A stretch of DNA of 64,000 bases, taken from assembly GCF_000428945.1 (NCBI RefSeq), contig NZ_AUAX01000003.1:434001-498000 (forward strand). The letters are read 5' to 3'. Within the stretch, counting starts at the first letter, position 1; the number at the start of each line of letters is the position of its first letter. Under the pieces are notes generated by a model. It made no database searches. It had not been told where the DNA came from and saw only the letters and a program-made list of their open reading frames with translations. The DNA comes from Hamadaea tsunoensis DSM 44101 (GTDB lineage Bacteria; Actinomycetota; Actinomycetes; Mycobacteriales; Micromonosporaceae). The translations under genes were made by a program, and so were the position numbers. Below are positions 7,249-18,534 of the stretch, in pieces.

Positions 7249-9813
7249 GTGCCGGAGGCGAGCTCACCCCTCGATCAGGCGGCCGGCCTGCATCGGCACG
7301 CCGCTGCCGTGGTGAGCGCCGCGGCCACCGCTCTGGACGGGTACCTGCCGTTACCGCGTACCGACATCGCCGAGCAGCACGAGCTTTCGGAACGGTTACG
7401 GGCGGCGGCCGCGGCACTGGCACCGGGCTGGCTGGGTCAGCAGCTCGACGCCCTGCCCGCCAGTACGCCGCTCGGCGGCCAGCGGCGACCGGAGTACGTC
7501 CGGATCGGCACCGCCCAGCCGCTCGACGACGCCCGGTTCCCGATGCTGGTGCCGCTGCTCGGCGTCGGACACGTGACGATCTCGGCCGACGCCCGGGACG
7601 CCCGCGTGGTCGGGCTGCTGCGCAGCATGGTGCTGCGGCTGTTGGCGACCGCGCCGTCGGGGACGCTGATCGTGCGTACCGTCGATCCGCACGGGCACGT
7701 CTTCGGGCCGTTCACCGGGTTGGCCGAGGCCGGTCTGATGCCGGAGCCGGTGACCGACCGGGACGGCTTGCGGGCCGTGCTGGCCGAGGCCGAGCACTGG
7801 GTACGCCCCAGCCGCCCCGAATCCGATCCGCAGGGCGCCAAGGAACGCAAGGCGAAGCCGCGCCGGCGCGATCGGTGCATGCTGCTCGTGATCGCCGGTC
7901 TGCCGAGTCTCGTCGACGGTGCCGACCTGGCCCGGATCGCCGACCTCGCGCGTACCGGGCCGACGCACGGGCTGCACATGGTGATCGCTGGCTGGCCGCC
8001 GGCGCCGCTGTCCCCGGAGACGACGCAGGACCGGCTGCCGCTCGCCACCGAGATCTCCGTCCGCAATCCGCACGTCCTCGTCGGCAATCCGCCCGGTGCC
8101 GCGCTGAGCAGCGGGCGTGAATCGTTCAACGTGCCGGTCTACCTCGACCCCGAGCCGCCGCGGGAACTCGTCGAGCGGGTCTGCCAGGAACTGGGCGCCC
8201 AGTACGCCCAGCAGGGCGCCGTCCACCTGCTCGACCTGCTGCCGGATCCCGATCACGGCTGGTGGGCCGAGTCGTCGGCGGGCGGGTTGAGCGTGACCGT
8301 CGGCATCTCCGGTGACACGCCGATCAGCCTGCACTTCGCCGACCTGACGCCGCACTGGCTCGTCGGCGGCCGGTCGGGCGCGGGCAAGACCGCCTTCCTC
8401 ATCGACGTCCTCTATGGACTCGCGACCCGGTACGACCCCGAGGAACTGGCCTTCTACCTGCTGGACTTCAAGGAGGGCGTGTCGTTCTCGGAGTTCATCC
8501 CGACCCCGCGCGACGGCAGCTGGCTGCCGCACGCCCGTGCGGTCGGCGTCGAGAGCGACCGCACGTACGGCCTGGCGGTGCTGCGGGACCTGGACGCTGA
8601 GATGACCCGGCGGGCCGAGCTGTTCAAGGCGAACGGCGTCTCGCGCTATGTCGACCTGCGCAACCTCGGCGAGTCGCTGCCGCGCATGGTATGCGTGATC
8701 GACGAGTTCCAGGTGCTGCTGTCCGGCAGCGACCGGATCGCGACCGAGGCGGTGGCGCTGCTGGAGTCCGTGGCGCGCAAGGGCCGTTCGTTCGGCATCC
8801 ACCTGATCCTCGCCAGCCAGACCGTACGCGGCATCGAAGCCCTGTACGCGAAGCGCGACTCCATCTTCGGCCAGTTCCCCGTACGCGTGGCGCTGCCCGG
8901 CGGGGCCGATGTGCTGGAGCCCACCAACGAATCGGCCGCGACCCTCCAACTCGGTACGGCGATCGTGAACACGGCCGGCGGCCTCGGCGGACCCCGGGGT
9001 TCCCGGCGCGCCCACGAGAAGCTGGTGCGGTTCCCCGATCCGCACGCCGACCAGCAGATCCTGACCGCCCTGCGGCAGCGGCTGTGGCAGGCGCGCGACG
9101 AGCACGACGAGCCGCCCATCGTCTTCTCCGGGTACGCCGCCCAGCATCTCGACGACGATCCGCTCTACCAGCAGCTGCTGGCCGACGGGCCCGGTCAGCA
9201 CCGGCCGGCCGCCCTGCTCGGACGGCAGGTCGACGTGGCCATGTCGACGGCCGTGTTCGGCCTCGAACCAGGTCCGGGCCGGCATCTGGCCGTGCTCGGC
9301 CCGTCCGGCGAGGGTGCAGACGTCCTGGAAGCGGCCGTACGGTCGCTGGCGGCGCAACACCGTCCCGGCTCCGTACGCTTCGCCCTCGCCCCGCTGGTCG
9401 GCGACGTCACCCCGCTCGCCGAGGAGTTGACGAAACAGGGCCACGACGTCGTGATCACCGACAAGCCGGCCCTGCCGGATGAGATCGCGCACGTCAACGC
9501 GTACCTCGTGGTGTGGGGCATGGACGCGGCGAGCGGGACCGACGTACGCGGCCTGCTCCGCGACGGGCCCGCCCGGGGCGTGCACCTGCTGGCCTGGTGG
9601 CGGCAGTTGCGCCGGTTCAGCGAGGACGTGGGCTTCTCCGCGGGCCGGGAGGACGTCGCGGGCCTGGTGTTCCTCAACGTGCCCGCGCCGGACATCTCGC
9701 TGCTGCTGGGCGAGTCGGTGGAATGGCAGGCGCGCAAGGGCCGCGCCCTCTACTACGACCGGCACGCCGACGGCGCCCGGATCATCGTCCCGTTCAGCGG
9801 GAGGACCGCATGA
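7249..9813 (+). CDS. FtsK/SpoIIIE-like ATPase with three RecA-like domains
   Basis: 854 residues, no membrane segment. The central domain is an intact FtsK/SpoIIIE ATPase: Walker A GGRSGAGKT near residues 372-381, Walker B MVCVIDEF near 480-487, and a downstream sensor ILASQT. Flanking domains look degenerate: the N-terminal one has a Walker-B-like MLLVIAGLP without a P-loop, and the C-terminal one has GPSGEGADV near 681-690 in place of GKT. The degenerate-active-degenerate layout resembles EccC-type type VII motors but lacks the EccC N-terminal membrane anchor. GTG 7249 is preceded by GGGAGG (7234-7239). The stop overlaps the next start (ATGA). Confidence 0.88.
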   Translation: MPEASSPLDQAAGLHRHAAAVVSAAATALDGYLPLPRTDIAEQHELSERLRAAAAALAPGWLGQQLDALPASTPLGGQRRPEYVRIGTAQPLDDARFPMLVPLLGVGHVTISADARDARVVGLLRSMVLRLLATAPSGTLIVRTVDPHGHVFGPFTGLAEAGLMPEPVTDRDGLRAVLAEAEHWVRPSRPESDPQGAKERKAKPRRRDRCMLLVIAGLPSLVDGADLARIADLARTGPTHGLHMVIAGWPPAPLSPETTQDRLPLATEISVRNPHVLVGNPPGAALSSGRESFNVPVYLDPEPPRELVERVCQELGAQYAQQGAVHLLDLLPDPDHGWWAESSAGGLSVTVGISGDTPISLHFADLTPHWLVGGRSGAGKTAFLIDVLYGLATRYDPEELAFYLLDFKEGVSFSEFIPTPRDGSWLPHARAVGVESDRTYGLAVLRDLDAEMTRRAELFKANGVSRYVDLRNLGESLPRMVCVIDEFQVLLSGSDRIATEAVALLESVARKGRSFGIHLILASQTVRGIEALYAKRDSIFGQFPVRVALPGGADVLEPTNESAATLQLGTAIVNTAGGLGGPRGSRRAHEKLVRFPDPHADQQILTALRQRLWQARDEHDEPPIVFSGYAAQHLDDDPLYQQLLADGPGQHRPAALLGRQVDVAMSTAVFGLEPGPGRHLAVLGPSGEGADVLEAAVRSLAAQHRPGSVRFALAPLVGDVTPLAEELTKQGHDVVITDKPALPDEIAHVNAYLVVWGMDAASGTDVRGLLRDGPARGVHLLAWWRQLRRFSEDVGFSAGREDVAGLVFLNVPAPDISLLLGESVEWQARKGRALYYDRHADGARIIVPFSGRTA

Positions 9814-10424
9814 CCGGCCCCTGGCAGGAATACCTGGAGGCGGCGCACCGCCTCGACACCGTGCGGCGGGACGCGGCGACGACCGCGGCGGCCGAACAGG
9901 CGGCGCTACGGGCGGCGCGCGAGGAGGTGCCGGCCGTGCGGGCCCGGCTCGCGCTGCAGCAGCAGCGGCTGGCCGAGGCCGCGGTGCGGATCGGCAGCCC
10001 TGTACCGGACCTGACGCCGGGGCCCGCCGACACCGCGGCAGCCGAGCGCGCGGTCGCGGGCGGCCCGCCGGTCGTGCTCGCGGCGCTGCGGCAGGCGAAG
10101 TCCACCGTCGACGTCGCGGACGCCGCGCTGGCCCAGGCCCCGACCGCCCCGCCGTCGGCGGTCGGCCGCAATATCGCGATCTACGGCGCGCTGGCCGGGC
10201 TGACGCTCGTCCTGCAGGTCATCTTCCTGTTCCTCGTGGACCCGCATCATCGGGCGCTGTACGCCGGCTGCACCGGTTTCCTCATGACCCTGCTGAGTTT
10301 CAGCGTGGGGTGGATCGTCACCGGCGTCGTGAGCCGCACGCGTACGGCCTTGCTGGGCTTCGTGGTCTGTGCCGCCCCGTTCGTGCTGTCCCTGGTCGTG
10401 TACACGTTCCTGAACCTTTCCTGA
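9810..10424 (+). CDS. Coiled-coil membrane protein coupled to the FtsK-like ATPase
   Basis: 204 residues. Residues 1-60 form an Ala/Arg/Glu-rich coiled coil. A flexible linker is followed by a second short helix near 75-110. Then come three hydrophobic segments near residues 124-143, 149-172 and 182-202. The short cytoplasmic N-terminal helical domain plus membrane anchor would suit a docking partner for the soluble ATPase encoded immediately upstream; this is inference from gene coupling. ATG overlaps the ATPase stop and GGGAGGA precedes it by five bases. Confidence 0.78.
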   Translation: MTGPWQEYLEAAHRLDTVRRDAATTAAAEQAALRAAREEVPAVRARLALQQQRLAEAAVRIGSPVPDLTPGPADTAAAERAVAGGPPVVLAALRQAKSTVDVADAALAQAPTAPPSAVGRNIAIYGALAGLTLVLQVIFLFLVDPHHRALYAGCTGFLMTLLSFSVGWIVTGVVSRTRTALLGFVVCAAPFVLSLVVYTFLNLS

Positions 10425-10440
10425 GCCCCGAGGTGAGCTG

Positions 10441-10701
10441 ATGAGCAGCGTCGAAGAGGTCAAGCTCCGGATCGCGGCCACCGTCGGGCAGACCAACGAG
10501 GCCCTGGTGCGGCTGCGCGCCGTCGGCCAGTCGTTCGACGAGGCGCTGGCCGTGCTGCGGCTGACCGCGGCGGGCAGCGTACATCCGGTGCTGCTGGATG
10601 CCGTGGTACGCCTGGAGCAGGCCCGGGAGAAGGTCAACGAGGCGCACACCCTGGCCGTCGGCGCCATCGCGGACGCGGACGCCTGGCGGGCCACCGCCTA
10701 A
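10441..10701 (+). CDS. Small helical-hairpin protein (86 residues)
   Basis: Two predicted amphipathic helices (about residues 3-43 and 49-82) separated by a Gly-Ser-Val-His-Pro turn. The size and hairpin shape are those of WXG100/ESX-like substrates, but the turn has no W-x-G. I believe it resembles the DUF6244 group of actinobacterial proteins, without certainty. GAGGTGA immediately precedes the ATG, and the gene sits 16 bases after the coiled-coil membrane protein, so it probably ends the FtsK-like operon. Confidence 0.72.
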   Translation: MSSVEEVKLRIAATVGQTNEALVRLRAVGQSFDEALAVLRLTAAGSVHPVLLDAVVRLEQAREKVNEAHTLAVGAIADADAWRATA

Positions 10702-10776
10702 CAGATCCACTCCTCCGGGACAACTTCGTCCACAGGGGATACTCCCGCCACGATGTGACGTCATCCACAAGCATTG

Positions 10777-11709
10777 ATGTATGGATGGCCGTTCCGGCAG
10801 TGTTCTCGCATGGCGTTGGAGTGGAGCCTGTTCCGGGGCACGACGGCGATCGAGGACGGCCTGATCACCGCGGCCGAACTGACGACACCGGCCTGGCGGC
10901 GGCTGCGCCGCGACGTCTACGTCGATGCCCGGGTCGAGCTCGACCACGGGCTCGCCTGCCACGCCGTCGCCCTGTCGCTGCCCGAGGACATCTGCTTCAG
11001 CGGGCGGTCGGCGGCGTACCTCATCGGGATCGGGTTCGCGGCCGGCTTCGCCGACGCCGTCACCGTCGTCCGGCCGCCGGGACACCGCCTCGCCGCCCGG
11101 CCCGGCGTCGAGGTCAGCGTCGCGGATCTGTCCACAGACGACATCTGGGAGATACGCGGGCTCCCGGTCACGTCGCCGGCGCGTACCGCGTGGGATGTGG
11201 GTGCCCGGTTCCCGGCCCGGCAGGCGGTTCCGCTCATCGACGCGCTCCTCGCCCGGCATTTCGTGGTCCCCGCCGAACTCGACGCGTACGCGCGGGCGAA
11301 CCTGCGCCGACGGGGCTGCCGCCGGGCCCAGCACGCCTTCGGACTGGCCGACGCGGGCGCGCGTACGCCGGAGGAGTCGCTGCTGCGCATCGCGGTCATC
11401 GAGGCCGGACTCCCCCGCCCCACCACCCAGTACGCGATCGACGTGCCGGGCGGGGCGGCGTACCACGCCGATCTCGGGTGGCCGAGGTATCGGGTGGCGC
11501 TGGATTACCAGGGCCACCCCGGTCCGCCGCGCGACCCGTACCGGTGGGACAACGAGACCAGCCGGCTCGTCGGCCGGGCCGGCTGGCAGGTCATCGCGGT
11601 ACGGCAGCTCCCCGAAGACCTGCCGGCCGCCCTACGGGAGACGAGGGCGGCCCTGCACGGCCGGGGCTGGCGAGGTGGAACTTCCGATGACGGCGTCAGC
11701 GCGCGTTGA
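10777..11709 (+). CDS. AbiEi-like / DUF559 endonuclease-fold protein
   Basis: 310 residues from ATG 10777; ATG 10810 (12 codons later) is equally possible since neither has a clear ribosome-binding site. The N-terminal half resembles the winged-helix AbiEi antitoxin-type domain. The C-terminal 110 residues look like a DUF559/Vsr-type restriction-endonuclease fold: ALDYQGHP followed by [13 protein letters not shown] and an [10 protein letters not shown] strand-helix, matching the E/D-x(n)-E-x-K-like core of that family. Actinobacteria carry many such solitary copies; biological role is unknown. The 3' end overlaps the convergent folE gene by 14 bases. Confidence 0.78.
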   Translation: MYGWPFRQCSRMALEWSLFRGTTAIEDGLITAAELTTPAWRRLRRDVYVDARVELDHGLACHAVALSLPEDICFSGRSAAYLIGIGFAAGFADAVTVVRPPGHRLAARPGVEVSVADLSTDDIWEIRGLPVTSPARTAWDVGARFPARQAVPLIDALLARHFVVPAELDAYARANLRRRGCRRAQHAFGLADAGARTPEESLLRIAVIEAGLPRPTTQYAIDVPGGAAYHADLGWPRYRVALDYQGHPGPPRDPYRWDNETSRLVGRAGWQVIAVRQLPEDLPAALRETRAALHGRGWRGGTSDDGVSAR

Positions 11710-12355
11710 TGAGAGACAGCGCCTCGCTGCGCGTCTTCGTCTCCGTCTTGAGGATGCCGCGCACCGCGCTGGTGATCGTGCGCGCGCCCGCCTTGCGGAT
11801 GCCCCGCATCTCCATGCACATGTGCTCGCATTCGAGCACCACGATCACGCCGCGGGCACCGAGCTGGTTCTCCAGCTGGTCGGCGATCTGCGAGGTGAGG
11901 CGCTCCTGCACCTGGGGACGGCGGGCGTACACCTCGACGAGGCGGGCCAGCTTGGACAGGCCGGTGATGCGGCCGTCGTCCGCCGGGATGTAGCCGATGT
12001 GCGCTACGCCCTTGAACGGGAGCAGGTGATGCTCGCAGAGCGAGAACACCTCGATGTCCCGGACGAGGACCAACTCCTCGTGGTCGGCCTCGAAGGTCGT
12101 CCGCAGCACGTGCCGCGGATCGACCCGCAGGCCCGCGAAAAGCTCGGCGTACGCGCGGGCGACCCGGGCCGGCGTCTTGACCAGCCCGTCCCGGTCGGGG
12201 TCCTCGCCCAGCGCCAGCAGGATCTCGCGGACCGCCTTCTCGATGCGGCCGAGGTCGACCACGTTCTCGACGGGCGCGCCGCCGAGCGAGCCGTCGACGA
12301 GACGGGCCGCGAGAAAATCCAGTTCCCTGGACTCCCGCGACCCGCCGTCGTTCAA
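11696..12355 (-). CDS. folE: GTP cyclohydrolase I
   Basis: 219 residues, the usual length. It converts GTP to 7,8-dihydroneopterin triphosphate, the first step of tetrahydrofolate synthesis. The zinc site is visible as C107 and H110 in [10 protein letters not shown] and C180 in ECEHMCM, as in the Escherichia coli enzyme. It lies 11 bases downstream of ftsH, in the conserved actinobacterial ftsH-folE order. The other fol genes (folP, folB, folK) that usually follow are absent; instead a convergent DUF559-like gene abuts it. Confidence 0.97.
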   Translation of the reverse strand: MNDGGSRESRELDFLAARLVDGSLGGAPVENVVDLGRIEKAVREILLALGEDPDRDGLVKTPARVARAYAELFAGLRVDPRHVLRTTFEADHEELVLVRDIEVFSLCEHHLLPFKGVAHIGYIPADDGRITGLSKLARLVEVYARRPQVQERLTSQIADQLENQLGARGVIVVLECEHMCMEMRGIRKAGARTITSAVRGILKTETKTRSEALSLINAR

Positions 12356-12366
12356 ATCTTCGACGT

Positions 12367-14382
<2,016 letters not shown>

Positions 14383-14533
14383 ACCTTTGTTGTCGGGCGC
14401 GGAGCGCCCGAAACCTCCCGATCGATACGTAGGCCGTCAGGTCACTTGACGGTACACCGTTGATGTCACGAATGCCGCAGCAGCGCGCCCCTGTGAATAC
14501 GCTGAGAGACGCGGAGCCGACGTTCCGTACTCG

Positions 14534-15106
14534 CTATCTCTGGTATACCTCGGGCTTGAGAACACCGACATACGGCATGTCGCGGTAGCGCTCGGCGTAG
14601 TCGAGTCCGTAGCCCACCACGAACTCGCTGGGGATGTCGAAACCGACGTACTTCACCGGGACGGTCACCTTGACCGCCTCGGGCTTGCGCAGCAGCGCCA
14701 CGACGTCGACCGACGCGGCCGAGCGCGACTGCAGGTACTTCAGCAGCCAGCTGAGCGTGAGACCGGAGTCGACGATGTCCTCGACCACGATCACGTGCTT
14801 GCCGGCGATGTCCCGGTCGAGGTCCTTCAGGATGCGTACCACCCCGCTGGAGGTCGTGCCCTGGCCGTACGAGGAGACGGCCATGAACTCCAGCTCGGCG
14901 GGCGGGCCGAAGCGGCCCAGGGCCCGGGCGAAGTCCGCCATGAACATGACCGCGCCCTTCAGTACGCAGACCAGCAGCACGCTGTCCGCCTGCGCGTAGT
15001 CGGCCGCGACCTGCTTGGCCAGCTCTTCCGTCTTGGCGCGGATATCGTCCGCCGAGACGATCACTCGGTCGATGTCGTTGTCATACCACCCGGGCAGCTC
15101 AGCCAT
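14534..15106 (-). CDS. hpt: Hypoxanthine(-guanine) phosphoribosyltransferase
   Basis: 190 residues, typical length. The PRPP-binding signature VIVVEDIVDSGLTL covers residues about 105-118. The enzyme makes IMP/GMP from hypoxanthine/guanine and PRPP in purine salvage. In many actinobacteria hpt directly follows tilS; here tilS is 7 kb away on the other strand and a subtilase gene lies upstream instead. GC-rich upstream region, start ATG 15106. Confidence 0.97.
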   Translation of the reverse strand: MAELPGWYDNDIDRVIVSADDIRAKTEELAKQVAADYAQADSVLLVCVLKGAVMFMADFARALGRFGPPAELEFMAVSSYGQGTTSSGVVRILKDLDRDIAGKHVIVVEDIVDSGLTLSWLLKYLQSRSAASVDVVALLRKPEAVKVTVPVKYVGFDIPSEFVVGYGLDYAERYRDMPYVGVLKPEVYQR

Positions 15107-15166
15107 GACATACAGCGTAGTTGGCGGCCGGCGGCCCGGAGACCGGTGATCTACGTGACGACCGAC

Positions 15167-18100
15167 TCAGGGATGTTTGACGCCGGCGATCCGAGTGTGG
15201 ATCACGGTCTTTCCGGGCACCGTGGTGGCCCCCATCGTGGTGACCATCTCACCCGGCGAGGCGTCCGGGCTGGTCAGGCGTACGGAGTAGGTGAGGGTGC
15301 CGCCGGGCTTCCCCGAGGTCGCGGGCACGAGCAGATCCCCCTTCGGCACGCCGGTCCGGGCCGCGCCGGCGGCGCCGCTGATGTTCTCGGCACCGACGAG
15401 GAACTTGACCCCGCCGCCGGGTGCCGCGGGCATCGCCGTCGGGTCGTACGCGAAGCGGATGTTCGCTGTAGGCGTACTACTCCCGGTAGGAATCCAGACC
15501 TGGAAGTGCCGGCCGGAGGTCGTCCCGAAGACGTTCACGCGCCATTCCGCCACGATCCAGCGCCGGCCCGCCCGGTCGAGCACCCCGACGCGTACGCCGT
15601 CCGCGCCCGTCCCGTCGAGGTCGGTCCAGAAGGGCGCGAGCACGTTGTTCGGCCGCTTCGGGTCGGGCAGGCCGTTCGGTTCGGGGTTCACGTCCTGTCC
15701 GTCCCCGCCGCCGACCACCAGATAGCCGTCGGAGCTGACCCCCACCCGCGAGTACGCCTGGCCGGCGTACCGGAAGGCGGGGGTGTCGAAGTTGATGATC
15801 TCCTCGTCGCCGATCGCCTCGGCCGCGATCTTCTTGCCGTCGGCGCCGACCGTCGCGGACAGCGGTTCGTAGACCGATCCGGTGGTGTCCTTGAGCGACG
15901 GCGTACCGGGCACGATGCCGGGCAGCGTCACCCCGTTCCGGCTCACCGACGCCGCGCCGGTACGCGTCGCGCCCGTGACCGAGGCGATCCCGACGCCGGC
16001 CGGGAACACCGAAGTGGTGTCGACGCGCGCGTCCGTGTAGGACCGGTTCGCGGCCGTCACCGAGCAGCCGCCGTCGACGCAGGCGCCGGTCAGCGCCACC
16101 GAACCCTGCTGCGGGACGAAGGCGACCGGCAGGTGCAGTGCCGGTGTGCCCGCTCCGGCCGGCTCCAGGCGTACGCCGCCGAAGAGCTGCTGGGTCTTGG
16201 CCCACGAGGAGATGGTGACCGAGAACCGGGCGGTCCGGCCGGGGCCGACCGTGATCGACGGCGGGTCGACGGAGATCGCGGAGTGCGCGGGCGCGGTGGT
16301 CGCGAAGCGGTAGGTGAGCGTGCGGCCGGTGACGTTCTTGACCGTGCGGACGGCGACCACCCGGCCCGGCATGACCGGAGCGTTGATCGACGGCATGTTG
16401 ATCTGCAGTGCGCCGATGGGGTCCAGGGCCAGCCTGGCCATCCGCTGCGCGGTCTCGTCGAAGGTCAGCCCGGGCTCGACGGCGGTCGCCACGGCGATCC
16501 GCCCGGCGCCGTCGTCGAACGGGTCGGCCGGCGTCTTCAGGTCCTCCTTGACGACCTTGGTCACGGCCGTCGTCATGAGGGCCGACTTGGTCTGGCCGGG
16601 CGTCCAGCCCGGGTGGGCGGCCCGCAGCAGGATCGCCGAGCCCGCCACGTGCGGGCCCGACATCGAGGTCCCGGCGATCGCCTGGAAGTACTGCCCGCTC
16701 GGGCCGCCCGCCGGATCGTCCGGCGTCGGCGTGTCCCCGGCCAGGATCTGCACGCCCGGCGCGGTCACGTCGGGCTTGAGCGCCAGGCCACCGGGCCCGC
16801 GCGAGGAGAAGGCCGCCATCACGTCACCGCGCCCGTCGTGCCTCACGCCCGCGGTGAAGGTCGCGCTCACATTCTGGTGTTTTCCGAGGTACGCGAGCAG
16901 CTGCGCGCCCTCGGCGAGGTGTACTGCGGGCAGCCAGTGGTTGTCGGTCTCGGTGTCCTGCAGGGCGGGGTTGTAGAGGATCATGCCGACCCCGCCGCCC
17001 TGCTTGACGTTGTAGCCCTTCTCGACCCGGGCGTTGACCCCGCGCTCGCAAACGATGATCTTCCCGGCGAAGGCGTTCTTGGCGGGCGCCTTGTCGCAGA
17101 GCTTGGCGCCGTAGCCCGGGACGCCCGCGGCCAGAACCACCGGTGCGGCCGTGGTGACGCCCTGCGTCAGCGAGGAGCCGGTCAGCGTCAGCTTCGCCCC
17201 GTCGGTCGAGGCGAGGCTGATGGTCGAGGTGAACTCCCGCCGCTGCGTGGAGGCGGCGACCGTCGTCACCCACGGCGACAGATGGTTGACCGTGGCCTCC
17301 TGCGGCCCCTCGTTGCCCGCGCTCGCGGCGACGAACACCCCGGCCGCGTACGCGTCGAGGAAGGCGAGCTCGACGGGGTCGGTCGCCGGGTCGGTGCCGC
17401 CCGAGATGGAGAAGTTGATGACCTTGACGCCGTCCTTGATCGCCTGCGCGACGGCCGCCGCGGAATCGGACGAGTAGCAGCCCTCGGCACCGCACACCTT
17501 GTAGACGCTGACCCACGCGCCCGGCGCGATCCCGTGCAGCGGCCCGCGCTCGATGCCGAACACCTTGGCGCTGGCCAGCACGTCGCCGGCGGCGGTCGAG
17601 GCGGTGTGCGTACCGTGGCCGTCGCTGTCGCGCGCGCTCTTGTAGGTCTCGTCCGGATGCGCCTTCAGGTACGCGTCCAGGAACGCCTGGCCGCCGATGA
17701 TCTTGTTGTTGCAGGCGAACTTCTTCTTCGTCAGCGGGTTCACGCCGAAGTCGCACTTGCGGGCTCCGCCGTCGGCCTTCTTCGGCGGCGCGGACAGGTT
17801 GCCCTGGTCGGCGAAGGACGGGTGCTCCGGCCAGGCACCCGTGTCGAGCACGCCGAAGATGATCCCGCGACCGGCGTTCTTCGCCCCGCCGAGCCGCTGC
17901 TGCACCTGGTCGGCCCCGATGAACTGGTTGCTCGCGTCGGTGAGCGGCTGGCGTACCTCGTCTTTCTGCACGGCCACGACACCCGGCAGCTTCAGCAGAT
18001 CCGCGATCCGGTTCGCCGGTACGCTCGCCGCCACCCCGCCGTAGACCGTCCGCAGAGCGCGGCCGGCCCGGAATCCGGGCAGCTTCGCGGCGGCCTGCTC

Positions 18101-18448
18101 GAAGGCGGTCTGCTGCTGCTGGAGGAACCGGTCGTACGCCCGCTCAGCCGGCGAGTCCGCGAGGGGCCGGCCGGTGACGCTGGGGCTGGTCGGCGCGAAA
18201 CCGCGTACGCCGCCCGTGTAGGTGGCGACCGGGGCGTTGGCCAGCTTGACCAGCACGTCGACCCGACCGGAGTCCCGGCGCCCCAGCAGCGACCGGTCGG
18301 TACGCGCGATGCTGCTCGTCTTCGCGGCCGTGTAGCGGGACACGACCTTCACGTCGGGCCGGGCGGCCGGTGTGGCGGCGTGGGCCACCGCGGCCGTCGG
18401 AACGGAAGCGACAACCAGCGCTAAAGGGAGGAAAAGCCGCGAAAGCAT
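15167..18448 (-). CDS. Large secreted subtilisin-like serine protease (S8) with PA domain
   Basis: 1093 residues. A signal peptide (residues 1-24, cleavage near AVAHA) is followed by an inhibitor_I9-like propeptide. The catalytic triad is D202 (GVLDTG), H278 (GHGTHT) and S595 (GTSMSGPHVAG). A long insertion between H and S (about 440-540) contains a protease-associated (PA) domain. A C-terminal region of about 400 residues has fibronectin-like and beta-sandwich character without a membrane anchor. It is an extracellular protease. ATG was chosen by the signal peptide and a GAGGAAG site; the frame extends further upstream. It occupies the gap between the dacB-like gene and hpt, an unusual position. 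Confidence 0.93.
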   Translation of the reverse strand: MLSRLFLPLALVVASVPTAAVAHAATPAARPDVKVVSRYTAAKTSSIARTDRSLLGRRDSGRVDVLVKLANAPVATYTGGVRGFAPTSPSVTGRPLADSPAERAYDRFLQQQQTAFEQAAAKLPGFRAGRALRTVYGGVAASVPANRIADLLKLPGVVAVQKDEVRQPLTDASNQFIGADQVQQRLGGAKNAGRGIIFGVLDTGAWPEHPSFADQGNLSAPPKKADGGARKCDFGVNPLTKKKFACNNKIIGGQAFLDAYLKAHPDETYKSARDSDGHGTHTASTAAGDVLASAKVFGIERGPLHGIAPGAWVSVYKVCGAEGCYSSDSAAAVAQAIKDGVKVINFSISGGTDPATDPVELAFLDAYAAGVFVAASAGNEGPQEATVNHLSPWVTTVAASTQRREFTSTISLASTDGAKLTLTGSSLTQGVTTAAPVVLAAGVPGYGAKLCDKAPAKNAFAGKIIVCERGVNARVEKGYNVKQGGGVGMILYNPALQDTETDNHWLPAVHLAEGAQLLAYLGKHQNVSATFTAGVRHDGRGDVMAAFSSRGPGGLALKPDVTAPGVQILAGDTPTPDDPAGGPSGQYFQAIAGTSMSGPHVAGSAILLRAAHPGWTPGQTKSALMTTAVTKVVKEDLKTPADPFDDGAGRIAVATAVEPGLTFDETAQRMARLALDPIGALQINMPSINAPVMPGRVVAVRTVKNVTGRTLTYRFATTAPAHSAISVDPPSITVGPGRTARFSVTISSWAKTQQLFGGVRLEPAGAGTPALHLPVAFVPQQGSVALTGACVDGGCSVTAANRSYTDARVDTTSVFPAGVGIASVTGATRTGAASVSRNGVTLPGIVPGTPSLKDTTGSVYEPLSATVGADGKKIAAEAIGDEEIINFDTPAFRYAGQAYSRVGVSSDGYLVVGGGDGQDVNPEPNGLPDPKRPNNVLAPFWTDLDGTGADGVRVGVLDRAGRRWIVAEWRVNVFGTTSGRHFQVWIPTGSSTPTANIRFAYDPTAMPAAPGGGVKFLVGAENISGAAGAARTGVPKGDLLVPATSGKPGGTLTYSVRLTSPDASPGEMVTTMGATTVPGKTVIHTRIAGVKHP

Positions 18449-18534
18449 ACGCGTATCTTCCTCCGCCGCCTCGGGCCTTCCGGCGCGACACGTCCGGGGG
18501 TTGCGCCGGTTTCCCGAGTTCGCGGCCGCCCTTC

